Of a DNA stretch of 24,692 nucleotides, positions 15,389 through 24,289 are shown piece by piece (positions within the stretch are counted from its first letter, which is position 1; each line of letters begins with the position of its first letter). The position numbers and the translations under genes are program-made. Origin of the DNA: a bacterium. Its GTDB lineage: Bacteria; Chlamydiota; Chlamydiia; Chlamydiales; SM23-39. The notes under the pieces are model-generated. The model was not told the origin of the DNA. It saw only the letters and a program-made list of their open reading frames with translations, and did not search any database. Where the stretch lies: NCBI GenBank assembly GCA_021818045.1, contig JAKAFF010000002.1:1-24692 (forward strand), read 5' to 3'.

Positions 15389-15491
15389 GAATCTCCAGGC
15401 CCTAGTTGCTCTATACTGGCATATACTCCCCATCCATACTGCAATGACAGTTTATGAACAATCCCAAAGTGTGCGCAGGCTCAAGTAGAGG

Positions 15492-17585
15492 TCAGGAATC
15501 GAAATGGGGCTGTAACTTGGCATATTTTGCAGCGAGCGTACGGGTGGTCCCCGTGTGGGAAAAATGGACCTCGTACATTAAGCCAAATGACCCTTGGTAG
15601 GCTTTTTGAACGGTGCCCACGCCAAATTCTTTATGCATCACGCAATCTCCTGGTCCAAAGCCTTCGCTGTGGTCCTCGGTGATTTCGGCCTGCTTATGTA
15701 ATGAGACGGGCGAGAGGTTTTGAAGATACTGCACTGGAATTTCTTTCAAAAAGCGCGAAGGGCGCATGTAGCGAGTTGTTCCCCACATAAACCGGTATGT
15801 TGTGGAGCAAAGGTAAAGGCATCTTTTGGCGCGGGTCATCCCCACGTAACACAGCCGTCTTTCCTCTTCTATGGCATGCGGGTCATCTTTTGCATTGACA
15901 TGGGGAAATAGATCTTCTTCGAGCCCTACAAGAAATACGACATCAAATTCTAGTCCCTTGCTGTTGTGGATCGTCATGAGCTTGATGGCTGGGCTATTTG
16001 GGTGTTCTTCTGCACTTGTTTTTAAAGAGAGCTCTTCTAAAAATTTCGGGAGGCTGGGTTCTAAAGCCTCTTCTTGCCACTCAGCAGCTTTTCCGATGAG
16101 TTCATCGACGTTTTCCTTTCTATCTTGGAACGATTCGGGGTCTTCTCGTAAGTAGTTTAAGTAGTTCGATTGAGAGATCGTATCGCTGAGCAATTCATGG
16201 ATTTGGCAGTGATCGCGTCTGTGACGCAAGGAGTGGATTGTTTGCACGTAGCCACGCAATCCCTCGCGCTGTTTTGTGCTGAGCTTAAATAGCTCTGGGT
16301 TTTCAATAATTTGTTCGCAGAAAGTGAAAATGGGTAGTTGTTGGCGCGACGCCTCTTCAACAAGGCGCTCTAATGTGGTTAATCCAAGGCCCCTTTTAGG
16401 CAAATTAATCGTCCGAAGAAACGAAATCAAATCGGTGTTTGAGATCACCATTTTTAGGTACGCCAACACATCTTTGATCTCACGGCGCTGATAAAAAGAG
16501 AGCCCCCCAATGATTTGGTAGGGGATTTTGCGGCTTAGTAAGGCGTCTTCAAAGGGCCTAGATTGCGCATTGGTTCGATAGAAAATGGCGATCTCATTCA
16601 TTTTAAATTCGGTCGCATGGTGCAAGACTTTATGCGCTACAAATTCCGCTTCGCTTCTTTCATTTTGAGCGACATAAATGCCAATTTTCTCCCCATCTCC
16701 CAAAGCGCTCCATAGTTTTTTTTCGTATCGATTTGTGTTGTGTTGGATCAAGGCATTGGCTGCTTGAAGAATGTAGTTCGTGCTGCGATAATTTTGATCG
16801 AGTGCAATGACGATCGCCCCAGGAAAATCCGCTTCGAAGTTCAAAATGTTTTGATATCTAGCTCCCCGCCATGAGTAGATAGATTGATCCGGATCGCCTA
16901 CAGCGAAAATGTTTTTGTGTTTATCCACTAGTACCTTGGCGAGAGTATACTGGGCAAGATTGGTGTCTTGGTATTCGTCTATCAGGACAAATTGCCACAT
17001 ATTTTGGTATTTGCAGCGAATCTGTTCGTGCTCTGTTAATAGTTTGACGGTTAAAAAGAGCAAATCGTCGAAATCCAAAGCGTTGCATTCTTTCAACTTT
17101 TGTTGATAAAGGACGTAAATGGATGCAAAATCAGAATCTGCATTTTCTGGGGCAATGAGATCGTTTTTGGCCGCCGAAATTTGGTGGCGCACCTGTCGTA
17201 AGAACCCCTTCTCCCCAGAAATCGCCAATTGCTCTAAACAGCCCTTTAGCAGCTTTTCGCTATCATCTTCATCGTAAATGGTGAAACTTGCCGCATATCC
17301 CAACTCGGCAATCGATTCGCGCAAAATTCGGGCTCCCAGGCTATGGAATGTGCATGCGAGGACATGGGCATTTTTTAACCCACGGATGCGAGCCCTCATC
17401 TCTTCTGCAGCCTTATTGGTAAACGTGACAGCTAAAATATCTGCAGGGGGAACTCCCATTTCGATCAGATGGGCGATGCGATGGGTGACGACCCGGGTTT
17501 TGCCAGACCCTGCGCCCGCAAGCACCAGTAAAGGGCCCTCGACATGCCGGACTGCTTTTTCTTGTTGAGGATTTAGTTCTGCCAT
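15492..17585 (-). CDS. uvrD: ATP-dependent DNA helicase UvrD/PcrA
   Basis: 697-aa superfamily 1A 3'-5' helicase for nucleotide excision and replication-linked repair. Visible motifs in order: Q motif LNPQQEKAV; Walker A AGAGSGKT (23-30); motif Ia TFTNKAAEEM; motif II LIDEYQDTN; motif III GDPDQSIYSWRGA; motif IV NYRST; motif V TIHNSKGLEFD; and motif VI VGMTRAKR. The last about 50 residues (DCVMHKEFGVGTVQKAYQG) form the Tudor-like RNA-polymerase-binding tail of PcrA/UvrD. The start at 17585 begins the conserved Q-motif region and has AGGTG five bases upstream; an open frame to 17720 overlaps the divergent transporter and is not used. The gene is divergent from the MFS gene, with 64 nt between starts. 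Confidence 0.97.
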   Translation of the reverse strand: MAELNPQQEKAVRHVEGPLLVLAGAGSGKTRVVTHRIAHLIEMGVPPADILAVTFTNKAAEEMRARIRGLKNAHVLACTFHSLGARILRESIAELGYAASFTIYDEDDSEKLLKGCLEQLAISGEKGFLRQVRHQISAAKNDLIAPENADSDFASIYVLYQQKLKECNALDFDDLLFLTVKLLTEHEQIRCKYQNMWQFVLIDEYQDTNLAQYTLAKVLVDKHKNIFAVGDPDQSIYSWRGARYQNILNFEADFPGAIVIALDQNYRSTNYILQAANALIQHNTNRYEKKLWSALGDGEKIGIYVAQNERSEAEFVAHKVLHHATEFKMNEIAIFYRTNAQSRPFEDALLSRKIPYQIIGGLSFYQRREIKDVLAYLKMVISNTDLISFLRTINLPKRGLGLTTLERLVEEASRQQLPIFTFCEQIIENPELFKLSTKQREGLRGYVQTIHSLRHRRDHCQIHELLSDTISQSNYLNYLREDPESFQDRKENVDELIGKAAEWQEEALEPSLPKFLEELSLKTSAEEHPNSPAIKLMTIHNSKGLEFDVVFLVGLEEDLFPHVNAKDDPHAIEEERRLCYVGMTRAKRCLYLCSTTYRFMWGTTRYMRPSRFLKEIPVQYLQNLSPVSLHKQAEITEDHSEGFGPGDCVMHKEFGVGTVQKAYQGSFGLMYEVHFSHTGTTRTLAAKYAKLQPHFDS

Positions 17586-17628
17586 AGGGCACCTATAGTA
17601 GCGTAAATGAATTTGTAAATCTATGATA

Positions 17629-17660
17629 GACTCGCTAGACTGAGCGAATATGAGCGAGTC
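17629..17660. promoter_or_regulatory. Inverted repeat spanning the transporter start codon
   Basis: GACTCGCT (17629-17636) and AGCGAGTC (17653-17660) are perfect 8-nt inverted repeats with a 16-nt loop that contains the ATG (17650). The hairpin could lower translation of the transporter or be a protein-binding site in the uvrD/MFS divergent region. It could also be chance. Confidence 0.3.
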
Positions 17661-19065
17661 TTCCAAAAGTCGCTGGTCGGGGTTTATTGCGACTGTGCCA
17701 GGTACTGGCATGGCCTTCATGGATCAGACCATTTTGCCTGTCGCTTTGCCCACGATTAGTAAGGAGATGATCGCAAGTCCTCTTGCTTTACAGTGGTCTA
17801 TCAACGCGTATCTCCTTACGATTGCCATTTTTACCTTGGTCGGTGGCAAATTAGGCGATCGTTTTGGTCATCGCAAGGTCTACCTAATCGGTATGAGCAT
17901 TTTTGTCCTTTTTTCTGCGCTTTGTGGGCTTACTCCAACTGTGGATTTATTGGTGCTGTTTCGCGCTTTTCAAGGGTTTGGTGCGGCCATTATGTTTCCC
18001 AGTCAAACAGCTCTCTTTGTACGACTATTCCCGGCAAAGGTGCGTGGTAGGGCAACGGGACTTAGTGCAAGTTTAGGCGCTGTATTTATCATTTTGGGTC
18101 CCCTCATTGGGGGGTATTTGACCGAGGCGATTTCGTGGCGCGCGATTTTTTGGGTCAATATTCCGCTAGGGATGATTGGTTTTATTCTTTCGCTATTTTT
18201 CCTTCCATCGTCCAAACCTGGCAAAGGGGAGGTGGATAAGACCGGCTTTCTCTATTTTGCCACCTCATCGAGCTTGATGACTGTCTTGTTTATGCAATTA
18301 GAAGATTGGGGAGCTGTCTCTTTAAAAACCGCTATTTGTTTAGTAGTCATGGTGTTTGCGATTGTGTTGCTGATTTTACGCGAGCGTAAAGCAGAGCACC
18401 CCTTTTTAGATTTGACGCTATTCAAAAAGCCTGTCTTCTCTGCGATCAATCTGAGTATTTCTATTTCTCAGTTCATCATGATGGTCTCTGTATTTAGAAT
18501 TATTTATATCCAAGAAATTCTCGGTTACACCCCTTCTCAAACGGGGATCATCGCGTCCATTTCGAGCTTGCCCATCTTGTTTTTTTCTAATTTAGGAGGA
18601 TATCTATCTGACAAAGTAAGTCCTAGATTGCCTGTTGCGCTTGGCTTTATTCTTTGGATTTTTTCGTTTTTTTGGCTTGGGTTTTTTAGTACCCCAAACC
18701 TCTACGTTCTGTTTACGGCAACTCTTTTGGGTGGCATGGGAGCGCCCCTTATTTTTACCCCCTCTTATTCAGCAGCCATGTCTGCCGTCCCTCCTGAGAA
18801 ATTAGGGGTGGCGTTTGGGTTGGTGGGCACTTTACGCATGCTTGCGGGAACTATAGGCCTTGCCCTGATCAACTTGTTTGTCGAAACTGTTCAAAAACAC
18901 TATTTGCCAAAGGTAGGGTGGAGAGATGCTCAGATTGCCAGCTTTTCTGCCATCCACTTTGCTCTTGGCACTGTCTTGGTGCTCGCTTTTATCGTCTCTT
19001 TGTTTCTTCATACAAGAGCATCCGCACACCATCCTCCCCACTCTTCTGCTGAAGGGTGGGATTAA
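17650..19065 (+). CDS. MFS efflux transporter, DHA2 (14-TM, EmrB/QacA-type) family
   Basis: 471-aa inner-membrane protein with about 14 hydrophobic helices. The DHA2 signature at helix 1 is MDQTILPVALPTI (24-36). Motif A, GGKLGDRFGHRK, follows helix 2 (65-76). The antiporter motif C region reads LGAVFIILGPLIGGYL, followed by WRAIFWVNIPLG, the classical post-helix-6 stretch of drug:H+ antiporters. It likely exports toxic or signalling compounds; the substrate cannot be read. The ATG at 17650 has a weak ribosome site, but nothing downstream keeps the signature intact. The stop lies 9 nt from the convergent putA stop, with no terminator hairpin between them. Confidence 0.93.
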   Translation: MSESSKSRWSGFIATVPGTGMAFMDQTILPVALPTISKEMIASPLALQWSINAYLLTIAIFTLVGGKLGDRFGHRKVYLIGMSIFVLFSALCGLTPTVDLLVLFRAFQGFGAAIMFPSQTALFVRLFPAKVRGRATGLSASLGAVFIILGPLIGGYLTEAISWRAIFWVNIPLGMIGFILSLFFLPSSKPGKGEVDKTGFLYFATSSSLMTVLFMQLEDWGAVSLKTAICLVVMVFAIVLLILRERKAEHPFLDLTLFKKPVFSAINLSISISQFIMMVSVFRIIYIQEILGYTPSQTGIIASISSLPILFFSNLGGYLSDKVSPRLPVALGFILWIFSFFWLGFFSTPNLYVLFTATLLGGMGAPLIFTPSYSAAMSAVPPEKLGVAFGLVGTLRMLAGTIGLALINLFVETVQKHYLPKVGWRDAQIASFSAIHFALGTVLVLAFIVSLFLHTRASAHHPPHSSAEGWD

Positions 19066-19074
19066 TAGAACCTC

Positions 19075-22000
19075 TTACAGTACGGGTTTGCGCAGCTCGC
19101 CTTCGCGGCGACCCAAATTGCCGTAGCGGTGGTAATCACAGCTAATAGACACCTCCCTGAGGTAGTGTAGTAACTCAAGTCGTCCATTTGCCAACACTGG
19201 ATCTTCGATAATGTGCGTGGCAGATTGTGCTGCGGCCTCGTGGAAGTGTCTAGATGGGGGGGTGAGAACGCGCAATCTTTCGATTCGCCCTGCAGAGAGC
19301 CGTGACAGAAAATCGGCCTCACTCTCTTCGCAAATAGATAATAGAGGCGATAGTTCTAGCCAGTTGATGGGAGTTAGATTGGCCACTGTGCTGATTTCGA
19401 GTTTTGCACCACATGTCAATGCTGCAGCGCAAACGCGAAGCGCATCTAAAGCACAAGTGGAGGCATCAATGCGCAACGTGAGATTTTTGCGAGGGACATA
19501 GCGAAAATAGTTGTCTTGTCCAACAATTTTTGTCGGATCTCGGTCTTGCCGTAACCGTTTCCACCAATACGCGTAATTGGACACGCTTGCCATCCAAAGA
19601 CCTAGCTCTTCTGCGGTCAAATCGAGCCGGTCGAGAAAATGGGTCAATTGGTTGACTGCATCATTCACAGGTAACTTGTCTTGTGGTAAGGCCATCTGCT
19701 TTGCATGCATAAACTCTCGTAAGTAGTTGGGTCCTCCTGCCTTCGAGCCCCCACCGAAACTCGAGGCTTTGCATCCGCCAAAAGGTTGTCTGCGCACAAT
19801 CGCTCCGGTAATGGACCGATTGACATAGAGATTTCCGGCCTCTATTTCTTGGATCCAGATGGCTTGCTCCCTATCGTCTAAACTCTGCAGACCTGACGTC
19901 AAACCATAAGGGACTGCATTCGCCAGCTGAATAGCATGTCGCAAATTGTCAGCTCTCATCAGGCCTAAAACAGGTCCAAATAGCTCTGTCATATGAGTAA
20001 AACTACCAGGGCGGACATGCAATTTAATGCCTGGACTCCACAAACAAGGATTGATGGGATCCGATTTTGGCTCGAGTAGCCAAGATTCTCCCTCCTCAAG
20101 CGTTGTCAAAGCGCGTTTTAAGGCGCCTTGTGGTTCGTGAATCAAGGGGTTGATTTTTGTAGATAGATCCCAAGATAAGCCGACTTTCAGACTAACGGCT
20201 GCTTCCCGAAGCGAATGGAGGAAGTGGGGATCGTCGTAGACTTCCGCCTCTAAGATGGCAAGTGAAGCTGCAGAACATTTTTGCCCTCCATGTCCAAAGG
20301 CCGACTGCAACAAGTCTTTGATCGCTAAATCTCTATCTGACAAAGCGGAAATGATGATTGCATTTTTCCCCCCTGTTTCAGCCGCTAAATCGAGATCAGG
20401 GCGCATTTTTAAAAAGGCCCTTGCGGTGGATGTTCCCCCTGTTAAAATAACGCAGTTGACGCGCTCATCTTTGATCAAATCGCTGCCAGCCCCATCTCCT
20501 GAGCAAGGGACAAACTGCAAGACCTCTTTAGGAATCCCTGCATCCCAGAAGCAATTGACCAAATGCCAGCCTACCAACACAGTGTCTGAGGCGGGTTTGT
20601 AAATGACGCAGTTACCTGTCATGAGGGCTGCGGAAATGCTGCCAGTTGGAATTGCACAAGGAAAGTTCCAAGGCGATGTAACCAGGATGGTCCCTTTAGG
20701 CTTCCACTGGATATCTTTCATTTGCGCCATTTTATCCATCTGACGTCGATAGTATTCTGCAAAATCGACGGCTTCTGATACTTCAGGATCGGATTCCGAA
20801 ATGATCTTCCCTGCATCTACCATCATAGCACCGATCAATTCCCCTCTGCGCTCTCGGAATTTTTGCGCTACACGCGCGAGCAATTGGCTGCGGTGCTCCA
20901 CGGTGGTGCTAGCCCAGTTTTTTTCATGTGCTTTTGCGCAATTGAGGGCGTCATCTATGTGGTGTTTATGTGCTTTTGTGTAAATGTAAAGCTGTTTTAC
21001 ATGGTTGGGGCTGTGGCCGATTCCTTCTTGATTATCCAGGATCTCTTTCCCTCGGATGACAAGGGGAATGGCCTTGGGCTGCGCTGTTTTCCAGTATCGA
21101 GAAAGGTCTTCAGCCCATTTCCTGTTTTGAGGTAGGGAAAAATCTGTATCGGACTCATTTTCAAATCCGGCTGAGGGTTCGGGTGGCTGTGGATGGATTT
21201 GCCGATTTTGGGATCTGCGTGGATGGATGCTTGCGCGTTCTATTTCATCACAGCTATTGGAAAACAAGGCGGTTTGGTTCTCCCAACTTTCAGTTCCAGG
21301 TTTGAGTCCAAAGGCGTGGCGCAAGAAATTTTCAGGGCCCGTATTCTCATCGAGTCTGCGAATTAAGTAAGCAATTGCATGCTGAAACTCTTCTTTTGTG
21401 GCAACTGGGCAATAGAGCAACATATCTCCAGTGAGCTTTTGCACGACGCGCCGTATATGATCGGCCATGCCCTCTAGCATTTCAAAACCCGTATAGGGCT
21501 CTACCCGATTTTCTAGGCGCAATAACATGGCATAAGCGATGTCAAAAAGATTGTGGCTTGCGATCCCTAACCGCACTGATCGCGCATTCTCCAGTATGCA
21601 TCCATACGACACCATGCGTTTGAAATTTGCATCCACCTCTGTTTTATCGGTGTAGGGGGCCTGAGCCCATCCTTTCAGGGAGGCCTCAAATTGTTCCATC
21701 GCTAAGTTGGCCCCTTTTACAATCCGAATTTTGATTGGAGCTCCCCCATTTTTGACGCGCTGCTTGGCCCATTCTGTGAGCTCTTTTTGATAGGCGTGAG
21801 AATCGGGGAGATAGGCTTGCAGCACAATGCCTGCAGAGTAGCTATGGAATTCCGATTCATCGAGCACTTGTTTAAAGGCGCAGACGGTGAGATTTAAGTC
21901 GCGATACTCCTCCATATCTAAATTGACGAACTTATGCGGCTTGGATTGCATGGCGGCGCGATACAATAGTTTCAGCCGGTCGCAGATCGCAGCCACAGAC

Positions 22001-22635
22001 TCATCATAGGACAGAAGGTTAATCTGGCTGAAAACAGTGGAGATTTTGACAGACATGTAGTCGATTTCGGGATTTTTCAAATCCTCTAAATAGGTATGCA
22101 ACCGTTTTTTGGCCTCTGACTCGCTTAAGATGGCCTCGCCTAGGTGATTAATGTTTTGTCTTACACCTTCTGCTTTGCGCTCCTTTAAGTGTTTAGATAA
22201 CAGGGCATGCTCTCCTGGTAGGATGACGCGTTGTGTCTCTTGGCGTAGCTTGTACGTTGCAAGCGGTACAAGGTATTGAGCGAGAGAGACACCTAATGTT
22301 TTAAATGCGGTGAGCTCGAATTTTTTCTGCCAATCCAAATATTCTGGGACTCCAAATTTGCCCAAAAGATAGATCATTTGATCTGCGACACGCTTCGGAT
22401 CAGAGCTGCGAAAACACTGATCTGTCATCGCCGTAGTGAAGGCTTTTCCCACTGGATCTGTCATCAGGCGCGAGAGCTGTTGCTGAATTGCTTTTTCGGT
22501 AGATGTCATGTGCAGCGTCGCTTCATGCAGCATCAGCGCTGCTAACTCAATGGCGAGCTTTTTTCTTTCTTGAGAAGAAAGGGGTTTTCCTTTGACGCTA
22601 TCGAGCAGTTCGCTTGCCTCATCGAGGTAGGGCAT
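19075..22635 (-). CDS. putA: Bifunctional proline dehydrogenase / delta-1-pyrroline-5-carboxylate dehydrogenase
   Basis: 1186-aa enzyme oxidising proline to glutamate in two channelled steps, feeding electrons to quinone (FAD) and NAD+. Residues about 60-470 are the proline dehydrogenase barrel: VKISTVFSQIN, IRIVKGANLAMEQ, and YLIRRLDENTGPENF at its end. Residues about 510-990 are the aldehyde dehydrogenase: TSPWNFPCAIPTG, GGTSTARA, the general base in AAETGGKN (Glu753), the nucleophile in GQKCSAA (Cys787), and PFGGCKASSFGG. About 200 further residues resemble the C-terminal domain of long PutA proteins. No N-terminal ribbon-helix-helix DNA-binding domain is present, so it should not repress its own gene. 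AGAGGT lies 8 nt before the ATG. A linker at about 470-505 is poorly conserved and charged. Confidence 0.96.
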   Translation of the reverse strand: MPYLDEASELLDSVKGKPLSSQERKKLAIELAALMLHEATLHMTSTEKAIQQQLSRLMTDPVGKAFTTAMTDQCFRSSDPKRVADQMIYLLGKFGVPEYLDWQKKFELTAFKTLGVSLAQYLVPLATYKLRQETQRVILPGEHALLSKHLKERKAEGVRQNINHLGEAILSESEAKKRLHTYLEDLKNPEIDYMSVKISTVFSQINLLSYDESVAAICDRLKLLYRAAMQSKPHKFVNLDMEEYRDLNLTVCAFKQVLDESEFHSYSAGIVLQAYLPDSHAYQKELTEWAKQRVKNGGAPIKIRIVKGANLAMEQFEASLKGWAQAPYTDKTEVDANFKRMVSYGCILENARSVRLGIASHNLFDIAYAMLLRLENRVEPYTGFEMLEGMADHIRRVVQKLTGDMLLYCPVATKEEFQHAIAYLIRRLDENTGPENFLRHAFGLKPGTESWENQTALFSNSCDEIERASIHPRRSQNRQIHPQPPEPSAGFENESDTDFSLPQNRKWAEDLSRYWKTAQPKAIPLVIRGKEILDNQEGIGHSPNHVKQLYIYTKAHKHHIDDALNCAKAHEKNWASTTVEHRSQLLARVAQKFRERRGELIGAMMVDAGKIISESDPEVSEAVDFAEYYRRQMDKMAQMKDIQWKPKGTILVTSPWNFPCAIPTGSISAALMTGNCVIYKPASDTVLVGWHLVNCFWDAGIPKEVLQFVPCSGDGAGSDLIKDERVNCVILTGGTSTARAFLKMRPDLDLAAETGGKNAIIISALSDRDLAIKDLLQSAFGHGGQKCSAASLAILEAEVYDDPHFLHSLREAAVSLKVGLSWDLSTKINPLIHEPQGALKRALTTLEEGESWLLEPKSDPINPCLWSPGIKLHVRPGSFTHMTELFGPVLGLMRADNLRHAIQLANAVPYGLTSGLQSLDDREQAIWIQEIEAGNLYVNRSITGAIVRRQPFGGCKASSFGGGSKAGGPNYLREFMHAKQMALPQDKLPVNDAVNQLTHFLDRLDLTAEELGLWMASVSNYAYWWKRLRQDRDPTKIVGQDNYFRYVPRKNLTLRIDASTCALDALRVCAAALTCGAKLEISTVANLTPINWLELSPLLSICEESEADFLSRLSAGRIERLRVLTPPSRHFHEAAAQSATHIIEDPVLANGRLELLHYLREVSISCDYHRYGNLGRREGELRKPVL

Positions 22636-22654
22636 ATTAGACCTCTTGCATATC

Positions 22655-22683
22655 TAGACTTGGTGGTATTTTTTTGTTATAAT
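22655..22683 (+). promoter_or_regulatory. Predicted promoter of the NamZ-like gene
   Basis: TAGACT at 22655-22660, a 17-nt spacer, and a perfect TATAAT at 22678-22683, only 8 nt before the ATG at 22692. The predicted transcript would start within 1-2 nt of the start codon, so it would be almost leaderless. No ribosome site is seen. Confidence 0.45.
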
Positions 22684-22691
22684 CGATTTTC

Positions 22692-23891
22692 ATGAAGTCT
22701 GCGATCCTTTTTTTCTTTTTCTGTGTTTCTTTGTTTGGTCACGTGAAGACTGGGGTTGATGTCTTTTTGCAAAGCACTTGTTTTGCCTCTTTAAAAGAGA
22801 AAAAAGTGGCTCTTTTGACGAATCACACGGGCGTCAATTGCGAAATGCGCTCTACATCAGACCTTTTGATGGAAAAATTGCAGATATGCGCCCTGTTTTC
22901 TCCAGAGCATGGATTGAAAGGACAGCATTATGCTTGGGATTTTGTGTCTCATGGCGAAGAAAAAGGTATTCCTGTCTATAGTTTGCACGGAGAGACGAGG
23001 CGCCCCACGCCGGAAATGCTCAAAGGGATCGATGCGGTGATCTATGATATTCAGTGTACGGGGGTTCGGTCGTATACCTACTCGACAACGCTATACTACA
23101 TGATGGAAGCTGCCGCAAAGCTACACATCGAAGTCATTGTCTTAGATCGTCCCAACCCGATTAATGGGCTCACTGTCGATGGTCCTATGTTGAAAGAGCA
23201 ATGGCGCTCCTTTATTGGATACGTCAACGTCCCTTACTGTCATGGCATGACGGTGGGTGAACTTGCCCGATTTTTTAATGAAGAGTATGCAATCGGTTGC
23301 AAGTTGACGGTGATCCCTATGCAAGGATGGGATCGCGCAATGAGCTATCGCGATACAGGTCTTGCTTGGATTCCTCCAAGCCCTAATATCCCCGAGCCTG
23401 ATACCCCCTTATTTTGTCCGTCAACCGGAATTTTAGGGGAGTTGTCGATTCTTAATATTGGGATCGGCTTTACATTGCCCTTTAAGATAGTGGGGGCTCC
23501 TTGGGTCAAGGCCTGTGACTTTGCCGATAAATTAAATAGTCAAAAGTTGCCGGGCGTCCATTTTCAGCCCTTTTATTTCCGTCCCTTTTGGGGACTGTAC
23601 AAGGGGGAAAATTGCGAGGGTGTATTGATTCAAGTGACAGATCTCAAGTTGTACAAACCTCTTTCGGTGCAATATCTGCTCTTGGGGATGCTCAAAAGTT
23701 TGTATCCCAAAGAATTTATGAAAAGATTTTCGGAAAAAAAGGCTAAAGATCTGTTTTGTAAAGCCAATGGCACGGGGGCAGTGCTTGACATTTTGGAAAA
23801 AGAGAAATACCCCGCTTGGAAGCTCATAGAGCTAGACAAGGCAGAGAGGGATTCTTTTTTAGAAAAGCGAAAAAAATATCTACTCTATTAG
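22692..23891 (+). CDS. namZ: Exported NamZ/DUF1343-type exo-beta-N-acetylmuramidase-like protein
   Basis: 399-aa protein with a short signal peptide (MKSAILFFFFCVSLFG). The family pattern is clear: GVDVF near the N-terminus, LLTNHTG (41-47), LFSPEHGLKG (69-77), IYDIQCTGVRSYTY (117-130), and VLDRPNPINGLTVDGP (150-165). NamZ enzymes release terminal N-acetylmuramic acid from muropeptide glycan chains. In a chlamydia-like organism this would fit peptidoglycan remodelling or salvage. The signal peptide and an upstream TATAAT support the ATG at 22692. The gene is divergent from putA (56-nt gap). Its TAG stop is embedded in the CIRCE-like element that precedes groES. Enzyme activity is inferred from the family. 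Confidence 0.88.
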   Translation: MKSAILFFFFCVSLFGHVKTGVDVFLQSTCFASLKEKKVALLTNHTGVNCEMRSTSDLLMEKLQICALFSPEHGLKGQHYAWDFVSHGEEKGIPVYSLHGETRRPTPEMLKGIDAVIYDIQCTGVRSYTYSTTLYYMMEAAAKLHIEVIVLDRPNPINGLTVDGPMLKEQWRSFIGYVNVPYCHGMTVGELARFFNEEYAIGCKLTVIPMQGWDRAMSYRDTGLAWIPPSPNIPEPDTPLFCPSTGILGELSILNIGIGFTLPFKIVGAPWVKACDFADKLNSQKLPGVHFQPFYFRPFWGLYKGENCEGVLIQVTDLKLYKPLSVQYLLLGMLKSLYPKEFMKRFSEKKAKDLFCKANGTGAVLDILEKEKYPAWKLIELDKAERDSFLEKRKKYLLY

Positions 23892-23914
23892 CACTCAATC
23901 TGCTTATTTGCTAA
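23888..23914 (+). promoter_or_regulatory. CIRCE-like operator (HrcA site) upstream of groESL
   Basis: The left half TTAGCACTC (23888-23896) matches the CIRCE consensus exactly. After 9 nt the right half is ATTTGCTAA, against the consensus GAGTGCTAA (6 of 9). It lies 4 nt before the -35 box and contains the namZ stop codon. CIRCE is the known binding site of the heat-shock repressor HrcA. Confidence 0.8.
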
Positions 23915-23918
23915 AACA

Positions 23919-23948
23919 TTGACATAATCGGTCCATCTTGGGTATGAT
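23919..23948 (+). promoter_or_regulatory. groESL promoter
   Basis: A perfect -35 TTGACA (23919-23924), an 18-nt spacer, and TATGAT (23943-23948, 5 of 6). The predicted start is near 23955, leaving a leader of about 30 nt with GAGAG upstream of the groES ATG. It looks like a housekeeping-sigma promoter under CIRCE control. Confidence 0.75.
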
Positions 23949-23986
23949 GGCTCCCAAATTGAAGTATACACAAATGAGAGTGTGCT

Positions 23987-24289
23987 ATGGCTCGTAAAAT
24001 AAAACCGCTAGGCAATCGTGTTGTTGTGAAAAGATGCGAAGCGAAGGCGACGAAAGGGGGGATTTTACTTCCCGAAACGGCTCAAGAAAAACCTCGTCAA
24101 GGCACTGTGGTGTCTGTGGGACTTGGGAAAATAGATGATAAGGGCAAACGGCAAGCTTCTGAATTGAAGGTTGGAGACGAGATTCTCTTTGCGGCATATG
24201 CGGGCACAGAGTATCAAGCGGGCGACGAGAGTTATTTGATTTTATCCGAAGAAGATGTGTTAGCAGTAATGGGAGGGTCTCATGTCTAA
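23987..24289 (+). CDS. groES: Co-chaperonin GroES
   Basis: 100-aa heptameric lid of the GroEL folding chamber. KIKPLGNRVVVKR opens the beta-barrel. The mobile loop lies at about residues 16-33, ending in TKGGILLPETA with the GGI(L) hydrophobic tripeptide that binds GroEL. VGDEILFAAYAGTEY and EEDVLAVM complete the fold, and the length is standard. It is preceded by the CIRCE/TTGACA-TATGAT region. Its stop codon overlaps the groEL start by 8 nt, so the pair is co-translated. Confidence 0.97.
   Translation: MARKIKPLGNRVVVKRCEAKATKGGILLPETAQEKPRQGTVVSVGLGKIDDKGKRQASELKVGDEILFAAYAGTEYQAGDESYLILSEEDVLAVMGGSHV

Noticed and set aside
20255..20602. 115-aa plus-strand open frame
   Set aside because: Antisense to the aldehyde dehydrogenase active-site region of putA.
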